44,887 nucleotides of DNA, taken from assembly GCA_019745275.1 (NCBI GenBank), contig JAIETJ010000138.1:1-44887 (forward strand), given 5' to 3'. Source of the stretch: Pseudomonadaceae bacterium. GTDB taxonomy: Bacteria; Pseudomonadota; Gammaproteobacteria; Pseudomonadales; Pseudomonadaceae. The translations under genes and the position numbers were made by a program. Below are positions 7,976-16,015 of this stretch, one piece after another. The first letter of the stretch is position 1; each line of letters begins with the position of its first letter. A model generated the notes under the pieces. That model made no database searches. It had not been told where the DNA came from and worked only from the letters and a program-made list of their open reading frames with translations.

Positions 7976-9538
7976 ATGAAAAAATCAGTACGGATTGCTG
8001 TTGGTTTGGCCGTGGTTGCCGGCGTTGCCAGTACCGCAGGCGCTTGGTACACCGGCCAGCAATTACCCGCGAGCTTGGCCAGCGCCATTAGCAACGCCAA
8101 CAGCGAGCTTAAAACTGTGACTCCGGGCTTGGGCGTGGATGTTCAGCTTGAGTTGCTGTCGTTGGAAACCGGCTTGTTCAGCAGTACCGCGCACTACCGG
8201 ATCAAGGCCAAGGGCGATTTGACCACTGCCGGTGATGAAACCAAGGCCATCGATGACGAGCTGCTATTTGTCGACCGCATCGAGCACGGGCCTTTCCCGT
8301 TGTCGCGGCTGATGCGCTTGCAACTGATGCCGGTGATGACCAAAAACACCATCGAGCTGGAAAACAGCCCGCTGGTGGCACCCTGGTTTGCGGTCACTAA
8401 AGGCCTGTCGCCGATCACTGCCCAAGCCAGCATTGGCTACACCGGTAGCGTTAGCAGCACGCTGAAGCTGCAAGCGGTCGACTTCAACAAAGACGGCGCG
8501 AGCCTGAAGTTCTCCGGGTTAGATATCAATGCAAAGGTTGGCGCGGGTCAGCAGAGCTTCAAAGTTGATGGTGCGATGGATAGCCTGGTGCTGGTTGGCA
8601 ATGACCAAAGCCAGATTGAACTGCATGGCCTGAGCCTGCTTAACGACTCGACCATGGGGGCTTCCGGCCTGTATTTGGGCAGCAGTGAAAGCCAGCTGAA
8701 GCAAGTGCAAGTTCGCCTGCCTTCGCAGCCACCCCTGCTGATCAATAACCTGCGCCAAACCGGCCAGCTGGCTGAAGGCAAAACCGGTGTGTTTGGTAGT
8801 TTTACCTCCGCTATCGGCATGCTTAACGTGGCGGGCAAAGACCTTGGTTCGCTGGAACTGGCCGGCAGCGTGAAAGACCTCGATACGCAGGCGCTTAAAC
8901 AGCTGTCAGACCTGTACAAAGCGTTGGTCAGCCACTTAGACGCGGCTGACTACGATGCCAGCAACCCCGATTTGAACCTCAGTGCTGAGCAAAAAACTCA
9001 GCTGGAGGCGATTATTGGCAACTTGTTGGCTGGCAAGCCGGTGTTTGCCCTAGACAAACTAGCCCTGAAAACCGCCAATGGCGAAACTAGCTTTAACTTA
9101 AGCCTAGGCCTGAATAAGCCGAGTGCGTTTGACTTGCCGCCTGATGTTTTGGCCATGCAAACCATCGCCAGCTTGGATGCCCAGCTGCTGGTGTCCAAGT
9201 CGATGATTAAAGATGTGGTCATGAGCCAAGCGGCGCTCGATCCAAGTGTCGATCCGGCGATGGCCAAGCAACAGGCTGAGCAAATGTCCGAGATGGCCGG
9301 GATGATGGCCGTGGGCACGCAGATGGCGGCCGTGGATGGCGACAACATAGTCGCCCGCTTCAAATACGCCGAAGGCCAAGTTGAATTGAACGGTCGGAAA
9401 ATGCCGCTGGAGGAGTTTATGGCCATGGGTATGGGCATGGCCGGCGGTATGGGTGGCGGTATGCCGCCAGCCGGTGGCATGAATGACAGTGCCCCAGACT
9501 ACAGCGCAGAGCCGGCTGAAGAAGCAGCTAGCGAATAA
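7976..9538 (+). CDS. DUF945 (YdgA-like) family protein
   Basis: A 520-residue protein with an N-terminal signal or anchor (KKSVRIAVGLAVVAGVASTAGAW) followed by the long beta-rich DUF945 region. Recognisable family features are the early WYTGQQLP segment and the conserved IEHGPFPL (residues about 101-108). YdgA-type proteins are envelope proteins of unknown function. The extreme C terminus (about residue 480 onward) is unusual: a Met/Gly-rich stretch (MAMGMGMAGGMGGGMPP) followed by an acidic, alanine-rich tail. The rest of the protein matches the family, so this tail may be a lineage-specific addition. It appears to be a single-gene transcript, with a hairpin (9581-9615) downstream. Confidence 0.87.
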   Translation: MKKSVRIAVGLAVVAGVASTAGAWYTGQQLPASLASAISNANSELKTVTPGLGVDVQLELLSLETGLFSSTAHYRIKAKGDLTTAGDETKAIDDELLFVDRIEHGPFPLSRLMRLQLMPVMTKNTIELENSPLVAPWFAVTKGLSPITAQASIGYTGSVSSTLKLQAVDFNKDGASLKFSGLDINAKVGAGQQSFKVDGAMDSLVLVGNDQSQIELHGLSLLNDSTMGASGLYLGSSESQLKQVQVRLPSQPPLLINNLRQTGQLAEGKTGVFGSFTSAIGMLNVAGKDLGSLELAGSVKDLDTQALKQLSDLYKALVSHLDAADYDASNPDLNLSAEQKTQLEAIIGNLLAGKPVFALDKLALKTANGETSFNLSLGLNKPSAFDLPPDVLAMQTIASLDAQLLVSKSMIKDVVMSQAALDPSVDPAMAKQQAEQMSEMAGMMAVGTQMAAVDGDNIVARFKYAEGQVELNGRKMPLEEFMAMGMGMAGGMGGGMPPAGGMNDSAPDYSAEPAEEAASE

Positions 9539-9580
9539 CCCTGTGCGGAAACATCCGGGCGAATAGCCCGGTAACACCCT

Positions 9581-9615
9581 AAGGCCCAGCCCGATTTAAC
9601 ATCGCGCTGGGCCTT
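9581..9615 (+). terminator. Hairpin downstream of the DUF945 gene, possible terminator
   Basis: A perfect 10-bp stem, AAGGCCCAGC (9581-9590) with GCTGGGCCTT (9606-9615), encloses a 15-base loop. There is no uridine run after it, so it may be only a weak or factor-dependent terminator. A smaller CCGGGC/GCCCGG hairpin lies just before it (9556-9571). Confidence 0.45.
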
Positions 9616-9677
9616 AATGGTTTCTGCACCGGCGCTTTGTTGTCAGACTGACGCGTCTGTCACCGCGAGCCGCCGTT

Positions 9678-10232
9678 ATGCGCCTGCTTGAACTACATAC
9701 TGAACGCTTGTTATTGCGCACTTGGCAGCCCGCCGACTTGCGCGGCTTTGCCGAGCTAAATGCTGACCCGCAGGTGATGCGGCATTTTCCCAGCGTGATG
9801 AGTCGGGCCCAGAGCGATGCTATGGCGCGGCGCATGCAAGCGCATTTCGTCACCCATGGCTTTGGCTATTGGGTGCTAGAACGTCGCGATCAGCCGGGTC
9901 TGCTCGGCGTGCTGGGCTTGCAGCAGGTGGCGTTTGCTGCTGCCTTCACCCCGGCGGTGGAGATCGGCTGGCGCATCCAGTGCCAACACTGGCGCCAAGG
10001 TTACGCCTTGGAGGCCGCTACGGTGGTGCTGGCTTTTGCCTTTGCGCAGTTACAGTTGGAACAGGTGTTAGCCTTCACCGTGCCGGCCAATCTGCCCTCG
10101 CAAGCCTTGATGCAGCGCTTGGGTATGCAGCGCGACCCGGCTGAGGATTTTGCCCATCCCCTGCTGCCCGCCGGCCACCCGTTAAGCGCGCATCGGCTGT
10201 ATCGAATAGGCCGTGACCCCGTTATGTGTTGA
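9678..10232 (+). CDS. GNAT family N-acetyltransferase (RimJ/RimL-like)
   Basis: A 184-residue GNAT protein. It opens with the RimJ/RimL-type signature (TERLLLRTWQPADLRGFAELNADPQVMRHFP). The middle has the usual order of strands, then IGWRIQCQHWRQGYALEAA, where the RQGYA loop is the acetyl-CoA pyrophosphate-binding motif A, and then the ANLPSQALMQRLGM motif B. Family members acetylate amino groups of protein N termini, ribosomal proteins or small molecules. The acceptor here cannot be predicted. It lies alone between the DUF945 gene and a 353-bp repeat-bearing gap. Confidence 0.9.
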   Translation: MRLLELHTERLLLRTWQPADLRGFAELNADPQVMRHFPSVMSRAQSDAMARRMQAHFVTHGFGYWVLERRDQPGLLGVLGLQQVAFAAAFTPAVEIGWRIQCQHWRQGYALEAATVVLAFAFAQLQLEQVLAFTVPANLPSQALMQRLGMQRDPAEDFAHPLLPAGHPLSAHRLYRIGRDPVMC

Positions 10233-10585
10233 AGTCTGCGGGCCGGTTAGGTTGCTAGGGCGCGGTAATTGGTAGGGTGTGTTAGCCGCGTAGCGGTGTA
10301 ACGCACCAATGAATACGGCGCAAGTGGCATGTCGCAAAGATGGTGCGGTTCGCAGGCTCACCGACACCCTGCGAGCCAAGGTGCTTTCAGCCCCTTACGC
10401 CGAGCTAGCCAATGTTTTGGCCAGTGCTTAATCGCGTGCAGCAGCCGATGATTAACAGGTACAGGCCGACAGCGGCGGCGAAAGTCTTTACCATTTAGCT
10501 ATTGCAGGCTTGCTGCTGAGTGCTGGTACTCGCGAGCCTTTTACGCCGTGCTCTCGACCACGGCAGATCTTATTGAGGAAACCCT
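10233..10585. other. 353-bp intergenic region with a palindromic repeat element
   Basis: Between the acetyltransferase gene and tesB. It contains a small palindromic element (10274-10370, listed separately), then about 200 bp with no visible structure, then the tesB ribosome-binding site (TGAGGAAACC, about 10573). A minus-strand reading frame over the element (10182-10379) overlaps the acetyltransferase gene and has no domain character. Confidence 0.6.
10274..10370. repeat. Palindromic intergenic element with AGGGTGT/ACACCCT ends
   Basis: The outer ends are inverted: AGGGTGT (10274-10280) and ACACCCT (10364-10370). Inside, 10276-10307 folds into a hairpin (GGTGTGTTA and CCGC pairing with GCGG and TAACGCACC). 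The GTAGGGTGYGTTA...TAACGCACC style is a frequent non-coding intergenic repeat in Pseudomonas, from memory. No gene is encoded. It is either a decayed MITE-like element or a REP-like repeat. Confidence 0.6.
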
Positions 10586-11455
10586 ATGAGCCAAGTGTTG
10601 GATGATTTGGTCGCGCTGCTGAGCCTCGAAGCGATTGAACAAGATATCTATCGCGGCAACAGCCAAGACCTCGGTTTTCGCCAATTGTTCGGTGGTCAGG
10701 TGCTCGGTCAGTGCGTGTCGGCGGCCAGTCGCACCGTGGAGGAGAGCCGTCATGTGCACTCCATGCACGGCTATTTCTTGCGCCCCGGCGATGTCAGTTT
10801 GCCGCTGGTGTATCAGGTTGATCGAGTTCGCGATGGCGGCAGCTTTAGCACCCGGCGAGTGACGGCGATCCAGAAAGGCCAGCCAATTTTCACCTGCGCC
10901 GCCTCGTTTCAATCGGATGAACAGAGTGCCAGCCATCAGTTGCCGATGCCCGATGTGCCGGGGCCGGAAAACTTTAAATCGGAAACCGAATTAGCCCGGC
11001 TGATCGCGCCAATGATCCCCGAGCGCATGCGCGAACGGGCGACCAGCGCCAAGCCGATTGAGATTCGTCCGGTAACCCTAATCAATCCCTTTGCGCCCAA
11101 ACCTTGTGAGCCGATTAAGTACGTGTGGTTTCGCGCCGACGGCGACTTGCCGGACGATCCACAGTTGCACAAATACTTGCTGGCCTACGCCTCGGATTTC
11201 AACCTGCTGACCACTTCGATGCAGCCACACGGGGTGTCGGTGTTTCAAAAGTTTATGCAGGTCGCCAGCCTCGACCATTCGTTGTGGTTTCACGCCGACC
11301 TGCGCATGGACGACTGGCTGCTGTACGCCATGGACAGCCCTTGGTCGGGCAACTCTCGTGGCTTTTCGCGCGGCAGCATCTTCAATCGCCGCGGCCAGTT
11401 AGTGGCCTCGGTGGCGCAAGAAGGCCTGACCCGTTTGCGGGAGGACTGGAAGTAA
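10586..11455 (+). CDS. tesB: Acyl-CoA thioesterase II (TesB)
   Basis: A 289-residue double-hotdog thioesterase, close to the E. coli TesB length (286). Family segments seen are FGGQVLGQ, HSMHGYFLRPGD, ASFQ, YASDFNLL, DHSLWFH, WLLYAMDSPWSGNSRGF and VASVAQEG. The conserved Asp of YASD and Gln of VAQEG match the E. coli catalytic residues; the position usually Thr appears as Ser in ASLDHS. It hydrolyses medium- and long-chain acyl-CoA to fatty acid and CoA in the cytoplasm. A GAGGAAA ribosome-binding site precedes the ATG. The stop overlaps the start of the HAD phosphatase gene (TAATG), so the two are translationally coupled. Confidence 0.95.
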   Translation: MSQVLDDLVALLSLEAIEQDIYRGNSQDLGFRQLFGGQVLGQCVSAASRTVEESRHVHSMHGYFLRPGDVSLPLVYQVDRVRDGGSFSTRRVTAIQKGQPIFTCAASFQSDEQSASHQLPMPDVPGPENFKSETELARLIAPMIPERMRERATSAKPIEIRPVTLINPFAPKPCEPIKYVWFRADGDLPDDPQLHKYLLAYASDFNLLTTSMQPHGVSVFQKFMQVASLDHSLWFHADLRMDDWLLYAMDSPWSGNSRGFSRGSIFNRRGQLVASVAQEGLTRLREDWK

Positions 11456-12060
11456 TGTGGCAACACAGCCGCCACTGGGTGTTCGACATGGACGGCACCC
11501 TGACCGTTGCCGTGCATGATTTCGAGGCGATCAAGCGGGCGCTGGATATTCCGCTGCAGCACGACATTCTGCATCACCTCGCCGCACTGCCGGCGGCCGA
11601 GGCGGCCAGTAAGCATGCGTGGCTACTGGCTCATGAACGCGAGCTGGCCACGGCGGCGCAAGCGGCGTCGGGTGCGCGTGAGCTGGTGCGCGAGTTACAC
11701 AGTCGCGGTTATCGGCTGGGCATTCTGACCCGCAACGCCCATGCCCTGGCCTTGCTAACCCTGCAAGCGATTGGCCTGGCCGACTGCTTTGCCAGCGCTG
11801 ACGTGATCGGTCGCGACGAAGCACCGCCCAAGCCTGATCCGGCTGGTTTGCTGCATTTGGCCCAGCAATGGCAGGTGGCCCCGAACGCCATGGTGATGGT
11901 CGGCGATTACCGCTTCGATCTCGAATGCGCCCGCGCCGCCGGAGCGCAGGCGCTGCTCGTCAACTTGCCGGAAAATCCTTGGCCGCAGTTGTGTGATGGT
12001 TATGCCGAGGATTGTTCTGTTCTGCTTGGTCAACTTCAGGCTACGGCCAAATTTTCGTAG
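11455..12060 (+). CDS. HAD-IA family hydrolase (phosphoglycolate phosphatase-like)
   Basis: A 201-residue HAD hydrolase. Motif I is FDMDGTL (nucleophile D15 and acid/base D17), motif II is ILTRN, motif III includes KPDP, and motif IV is VMVGDYRFDLECARAAG. A small helical cap lies between motifs I and II, as in class IA (Gph/beta-phosphoglucomutase-like) enzymes. It should remove phosphate from a small phosphorylated metabolite; the substrate is not predictable. The ATG at 11455 shares one base with the tesB stop (TAATG), so it is co-translated with TesB. Longer in-frame starts lie inside tesB and are rejected. It converges on the acyl-CoA synthetase gene with only 41 bp between. Confidence 0.9.
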   Translation: MWQHSRHWVFDMDGTLTVAVHDFEAIKRALDIPLQHDILHHLAALPAAEAASKHAWLLAHERELATAAQAASGARELVRELHSRGYRLGILTRNAHALALLTLQAIGLADCFASADVIGRDEAPPKPDPAGLLHLAQQWQVAPNAMVMVGDYRFDLECARAAGAQALLVNLPENPWPQLCDGYAEDCSVLLGQLQATAKFS

Positions 12061-12101
12061 GACCTGTTGGCCAGATGAACAGGCGCTGGGCATTCCACGG
12101 G

Positions 12102-13931
12102 TTAATAGCGATAGGCCCCGGCGGCGATGGCCGTCTGTAGTTCGCGGGTCAGCGGCACATAACGGTCGCTACCGGGTAGCCAGGCATATAGCGGATCGCA
12201 GCAACGCTCAAGGTCATAGGCCTGCTCTTTAAGCGGCGCCTTCTTGTGCTTGAAGGTGCCGGTAGTTTCCAGCTGTCTGCACAGGCGCAGGAACAGTGGC
12301 ACGGCATAGGTCGGCAGTTCGCGGCGCAATTCGACAAGTAGGGCATGGAAGTCGAACGCTGCCGGTTGGCAATCCAGGCGTATGCAGGCCATGCCGGCGC
12401 GGCCATTGGTGCCGGGGATTTCCACTCCATACACGGCGGTTTCGCTGATCTGCTCGATGCCGTCGAGGATCGCCTCGACCTGTGAGGTGGAGACGTTCTC
12501 GCCCTTCCAACGGAAGGTGTCGCCCAGACGGTCGACGAACTGGGCGTGCTTGAAGCCGATGTCGCGCATCAGGTCGCCGGTGTTGAACCAGGCATCGCCG
12601 GACTCGAACACGTCGCGCAGGATGCACTGCTCGGTTTTGCGCGCATCGGTGTAGCCGTCGAACGGGGTTTTCGCGGTGATCTGTCCGAGCAGCAGTCCGG
12701 TCTCGCCTTTGGCTACCCGCCGCAGCCGACCGTCGGCATCGCGGTGCGGCGTTTCGCGTTCCTGGTCGTACTGGACGATGGCGTAGGGGTAGGGCGAGAA
12801 GCCCACGGTATTGTCGAAGTTGAGCAGGTTGCTGAAGCCGATATTGCCCTCGCTGGAAGCGTACAGCTCCATCACCCGCTCGATCGCGAAGCGCTGTTTG
12901 AAGGCCTGCCAACTACTCGGGCGCAAGCCATTGCCGACCATAACCCTGATCGGGTTGGCCGTGTCGTCGGCCCGCGCCGGTTGGTCCAGCAGGTAACGGC
13001 ACAGCTCGCCGACATAGCCGAAGGCGGTCGCTTGATGGCGCTGCACATCATCCCAGAAGCGGCTGGCGCTGAACTTGCGTACGACGATCAGTGCCGCCTG
13101 ACCGGCCAGCACCGAGCCCCAGCACACCACCATGGCGGTGGCATGGTAAAACGGCAGGCTGCAGTACAGGCGATCGTGGCGCACCAAGCGTACGGCGGCG
13201 AAACCGAACACGCCGTAGCCCTTCATGAAGCGCCCGTGGTTGAACACCACGGCTTTCGGCAGGCCAGTGGTGCCCGAGGTGTAGATGTAGAAGCAGGGAT
13301 CGGCAGCGCAGACCGGCGCAGCAAGTTGCGGATTGCTCGTCGGGTAGGCGTGCAGTTCGGCGGCGGGGTGCTGCCAGCCGTTGGGCACCGTGCCGGACTC
13401 GCGCCAGGTCGCCTGGTCTGCGAAATACAGGCGGGCGTCTTTTGCTAGTTGCAACTGCGCTTCGACCTCATTGAAGGCCGCCAGTAATTCCTCGCCGACC
13501 AGTGCCAGCTTGGGTTGGACAAGGTTGATGCTGTGCGCGAGCACCTGGCCACGCTGGCTGCTGTTGATCAGTGCGCTAACCACGCCGAGCTTGGCGCAGG
13601 CGGTGACGCAGGCCAGTAGCTCTAGGCGGTTTTCCATGATCAGGACCACGCTGTCGCCCTTGCTCAAGCCGCGGGCTTGCAGGTAGTGGGCGAGGCGATT
13701 GGCCCACTGGTTGAACTCGGCATAGCTGAGTTGTTCGTCGCCCTGGATCAGCGCCACGCCGTTAGCGTTGGCGCGCGCCGCCTGTTCGATACACCAGCTC
13801 AGGCCGCCCGGGCGTTGGCCGCGACTGCGGCTGGCGATATGCAAGCCCTTGGCGATGCCTGGCAGGTCGAGCAGCAGTTGGGGCAGGCGTTGCAGTAGAC
13901 GTGGCAGGGTAATCAGATCGACATGACGCAT
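12102..13931 (-). CDS. Long-chain acyl-CoA synthetase, FATP/FadD6 type
   Basis: A 609-residue ANL-superfamily adenylating enzyme. The P-loop-like motif YTSGTTGLPK spans 217-226, the aromatic/acid motif is LYASSEGN (357-364), TGD is at 451-453, and the hinge region is DRLGDTFRWKGENVST (468-483). The last pattern, the length and the C-terminal YDL and YVPL segments match the FATP (SLC27)/FadD6 branch rather than classic FadD. It would activate long-chain or very-long-chain fatty acids to acyl-CoA with ATP. The start has a CCGGAG ribosome-binding site 7 bases upstream. It is divergent from an AraC-type regulator across 156 bp with an inverted repeat, so that regulator probably controls it. Confidence 0.93.
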   Translation of the reverse strand: MRHVDLITLPRLLQRLPQLLLDLPGIAKGLHIASRSRGQRPGGLSWCIEQAARANANGVALIQGDEQLSYAEFNQWANRLAHYLQARGLSKGDSVVLIMENRLELLACVTACAKLGVVSALINSSQRGQVLAHSINLVQPKLALVGEELLAAFNEVEAQLQLAKDARLYFADQATWRESGTVPNGWQHPAAELHAYPTSNPQLAAPVCAADPCFYIYTSGTTGLPKAVVFNHGRFMKGYGVFGFAAVRLVRHDRLYCSLPFYHATAMVVCWGSVLAGQAALIVVRKFSASRFWDDVQRHQATAFGYVGELCRYLLDQPARADDTANPIRVMVGNGLRPSSWQAFKQRFAIERVMELYASSEGNIGFSNLLNFDNTVGFSPYPYAIVQYDQERETPHRDADGRLRRVAKGETGLLLGQITAKTPFDGYTDARKTEQCILRDVFESGDAWFNTGDLMRDIGFKHAQFVDRLGDTFRWKGENVSTSQVEAILDGIEQISETAVYGVEIPGTNGRAGMACIRLDCQPAAFDFHALLVELRRELPTYAVPLFLRLCRQLETTGTFKHKKAPLKEQAYDLERCCDPLYAWLPGSDRYVPLTRELQTAIAAGAYRY

Positions 13932-14087
13932 GGTGGACTCCGGAGACGCTAGGCAGCGCGATATTGTTGTCTCACTACTCTATCCAGTGGTGTCTGGCCT
14001 GTTGATGGTTTGCGGTCGCAGACACTGGCAATTTGTCTCATGGGCAATGCACAATCGATCCTCTTTCTGCTGGTGAAAGGACTTCCT
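13932..14087. promoter_or_regulatory. Divergent acyl-CoA synthetase/AraC control region with paired repeats
   Basis: This 156-bp region contains two kinds of repeats. TTGTCTCA occurs directly repeated at 13967-13974 and 14033-14040, 66 bp apart, about six helical turns. CCAGTGGTGTCTG (13984-13996) and its near reverse complement CAGACACTGG (14019-14028) form an inverted pair. AraC-family proteins often bind spaced repeats as dimers, so these are candidate operator half-sites. No confident -35/-10 pair was identified. Confidence 0.5.
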
Positions 14088-15116
14088 ATGTTGCAGACGA
14101 CCACGACTCCCAGCGCTTCGGCGTCATTGCTGCTCGACCTCTATCAGGCGTTGCGTAGCCTGCAATTGGCTGGGCCGGATGACCTGCTGGCGCTGGGGTT
14201 GGCGCCCGAGCCGGCGCTGGAGCTAGAAACACGTATTCCGGTGGCCTGGCTTCTGCGGCTCTGGCAAGTGGCTCAGCGACGAGGCGCGCCGGCTGATCTA
14301 GGTCTTCTGCTCGGCCAGCGTCGTGGTCTGCAGACCCGCGGCCCAGTGGCTAATCTGGTGTCGCTGAGTGCCACTCTGGACGAGGCGCTAGAGCTGTTCT
14401 GTCGGCATAGCTCGGTGATGAGTGAATGTGAGAGCTTGCGCGTGGAACGACATGCAGGGCTTGTGCGTATTGTGTTTCTGTTCAGCGCACCATTGGCGGG
14501 GCTGCCGTCTGCCTCTGAGTACAGCCTGAGTTCGGCTCTGTTCTGGGCGCGACAGATGAGCGGAGTACGCCTGCTGCCTGTGGCGGTGGGCCTGCGCCAT
14601 AAGGCCCTGGTAGAGTCGACTAGTTATCGTCAGGTGTTCGGTTGTGCAGTGCGTTTCGGTGAGACGCAGGACTATATCGACATGGCAGAGGTCGATATGC
14701 AGCGGCCCATGCTGGGTTACAACGCTTACCTAAAGGGGTTGCTGGAGCAGCGCGTCAGCAGCATGCAGGCGCAGTTGCCGACCCAAGGCAGCTTGCGTAT
14801 GCGGGTGCTGCACATGATTGAGCAAGGGCTGGTCAGTGGTGAGTTCTCCGTCGCGGCGGTGGCGCAGCGCCTGCGGCTCAGTCGTCAGACCTTGCATCGT
14901 CATTTACGTGAGGACAACTGTTGCTTCAGCGAATTACTGGCCCACGTGCGTCGCCAGCGGGCACTTCAGCGCCTGGCCCAACCTGGATGCAGGGTGGAGG
15001 CTCTGAGCCGTGAGCTGGGCTTCAGCGAACCCAGCGCCTTCTATAAAGCCTTTAAAGGATGGTTCGGTCTATCGCCCAAGGCCTATCAGCTGCAGGCTGG
15101 GGGCGTGTCGGATTAG
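14088..15116 (+). CDS. AraC family transcriptional regulator (Arabinose_bd-type N domain)
   Basis: A 342-residue regulator. Residues about 20-205 form the N-terminal domain typical of the OruR/ArgR-like AraC group (PF12625-like: alpha/beta region with LGLLLGQR and the SVMSECES segment). The C-terminal 100 residues carry two helix-turn-helix motifs: FSVAAVAQRLRLSRQTLHRHLRE and VEALSRELGFSEPSAFYKAFKGWFGLSPKAYQ. I chose the ATG at 14088 because GAAAGGA precedes it; the open frame reaches 14010 without a ribosome-binding site. It probably activates the divergent acyl-CoA synthetase gene in response to a fatty acid or related ligand. Its stop overlaps the convergent ypfJ stop by 4 bp. Confidence 0.9.
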   Translation: MLQTTTTPSASASLLLDLYQALRSLQLAGPDDLLALGLAPEPALELETRIPVAWLLRLWQVAQRRGAPADLGLLLGQRRGLQTRGPVANLVSLSATLDEALELFCRHSSVMSECESLRVERHAGLVRIVFLFSAPLAGLPSASEYSLSSALFWARQMSGVRLLPVAVGLRHKALVESTSYRQVFGCAVRFGETQDYIDMAEVDMQRPMLGYNAYLKGLLEQRVSSMQAQLPTQGSLRMRVLHMIEQGLVSGEFSVAAVAQRLRLSRQTLHRHLREDNCCFSELLAHVRRQRALQRLAQPGCRVEALSRELGFSEPSAFYKAFKGWFGLSPKAYQLQAGGVSD

Positions 15117-15985
15117 AGTCGCGCCGCCTTAAACGTATCGCACTGGCCGATCTTGCCCTGCGCGAAGCCGAGCTTGAACCAGCGTACCCGCTGCGCCGAG
15201 GTGCCGTGGGTGAAGGCGTCGGGCATCACTTGGCCGCGGGCCTGCTGTTGCAAGCGGTCGTCGCCGATCGCACTGGCGGCGTTTAACGCCTCTTCTAAGT
15301 CGCCGGCCTCTAGCCATTGCAGGCGTTGTTGCGCGTGATGCGCCCAAACCCCGGCCAGGCAGTCGGCTTGCAACTCTTGGCGCACCAGCAAGCCGTTGTC
15401 GCCCTCCATGCGCTCACCCCGCTGGCGTGACGCCTGCACCTTGGCCGACACGCCGAGCAAGGTCTGCACGTGGTGGCCGACCTCGTGGGCAATCACATAG
15501 GCTTGGGCGAAATCACCGGCCGCGCCGAAGCGTTGCTCAAGTTCGCGGAAAAAGCTCAGGTCCAGATACACCTGCCGATCGGCTGGGCAATAAAACGGTC
15601 CGCTGGCAGCGCTGGCCATGCCGCAGGCCGAGCGCACGCTGCCGTTAAACAGTACCAACGTTGGGTCTTGATACTGCCGGCCGGCTTGCTGAAATAACTC
15701 TCGCCAAGTGTCCTCGGTGTCGCCCAGTACGGCGCGGACAAACTCGGTTTGCGGGTTATTGGCCGGGCTCTTGCCGCTGGGCTGTTGCACGCTTGCGTCG
15801 CCAATACCGGCTTGCCCGGCCAGTTGCCCAAGGATTTGCAGCGGGTCTTGGCCGGTGAATAAGCCGAAGCCCACGATCAGCACCACGGCACCGAGACTCA
15901 GGCCTTTGCCTCCGGGGCGAAAACCACCGCCGCCACTGCCGCCATCCACTACGTTGTCGCTGCGCCGTGCGCGTTTCCACTGCAT
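15113..15985 (-). CDS. ypfJ: YpfJ family neutral zinc metallopeptidase
   Basis: A 290-residue protein of the YpfJ/KPN_00809 family. It has the basic N terminus (MQWKRARRSDNVVD), a Gly-rich linker, one membrane segment (about 29-44), and a soluble domain with the zinc-binding HEVGH (167-171). The family context CGMASAASGPFYCPADRQVYLDLSFF and the late PDAFTHGTSAQRVRWFKLGF are present. It is a single-pass membrane protein with a predicted periplasmic peptidase domain. The cellular substrate is not established. A GGAG site precedes the ATG. Its stop shares 4 bp with the AraC gene stop on the other strand, an unusually tight convergent end. Confidence 0.95.
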   Translation of the reverse strand: MQWKRARRSDNVVDGGSGGGGFRPGGKGLSLGAVVLIVGFGLFTGQDPLQILGQLAGQAGIGDASVQQPSGKSPANNPQTEFVRAVLGDTEDTWRELFQQAGRQYQDPTLVLFNGSVRSACGMASAASGPFYCPADRQVYLDLSFFRELEQRFGAAGDFAQAYVIAHEVGHHVQTLLGVSAKVQASRQRGERMEGDNGLLVRQELQADCLAGVWAHHAQQRLQWLEAGDLEEALNAASAIGDDRLQQQARGQVMPDAFTHGTSAQRVRWFKLGFAQGKIGQCDTFKAARL

Positions 15986-16015
15986 ATAAAGCTCCTATAG
16001 ATCTGACTCGGGCGG

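Noticed and set aside
12546..13448. 300-codon plus-strand frame antisense to the acyl-CoA synthetase gene
   Set aside because: Val/Gly/Ala/His-rich shadow sequence without a recognisable domain.
12102..15116. Horizontal transfer of the acyl-CoA synthetase/AraC module from base composition
   Set aside because: Codon style seems slightly different by eye, but I could not compute composition, so I do not claim transfer.
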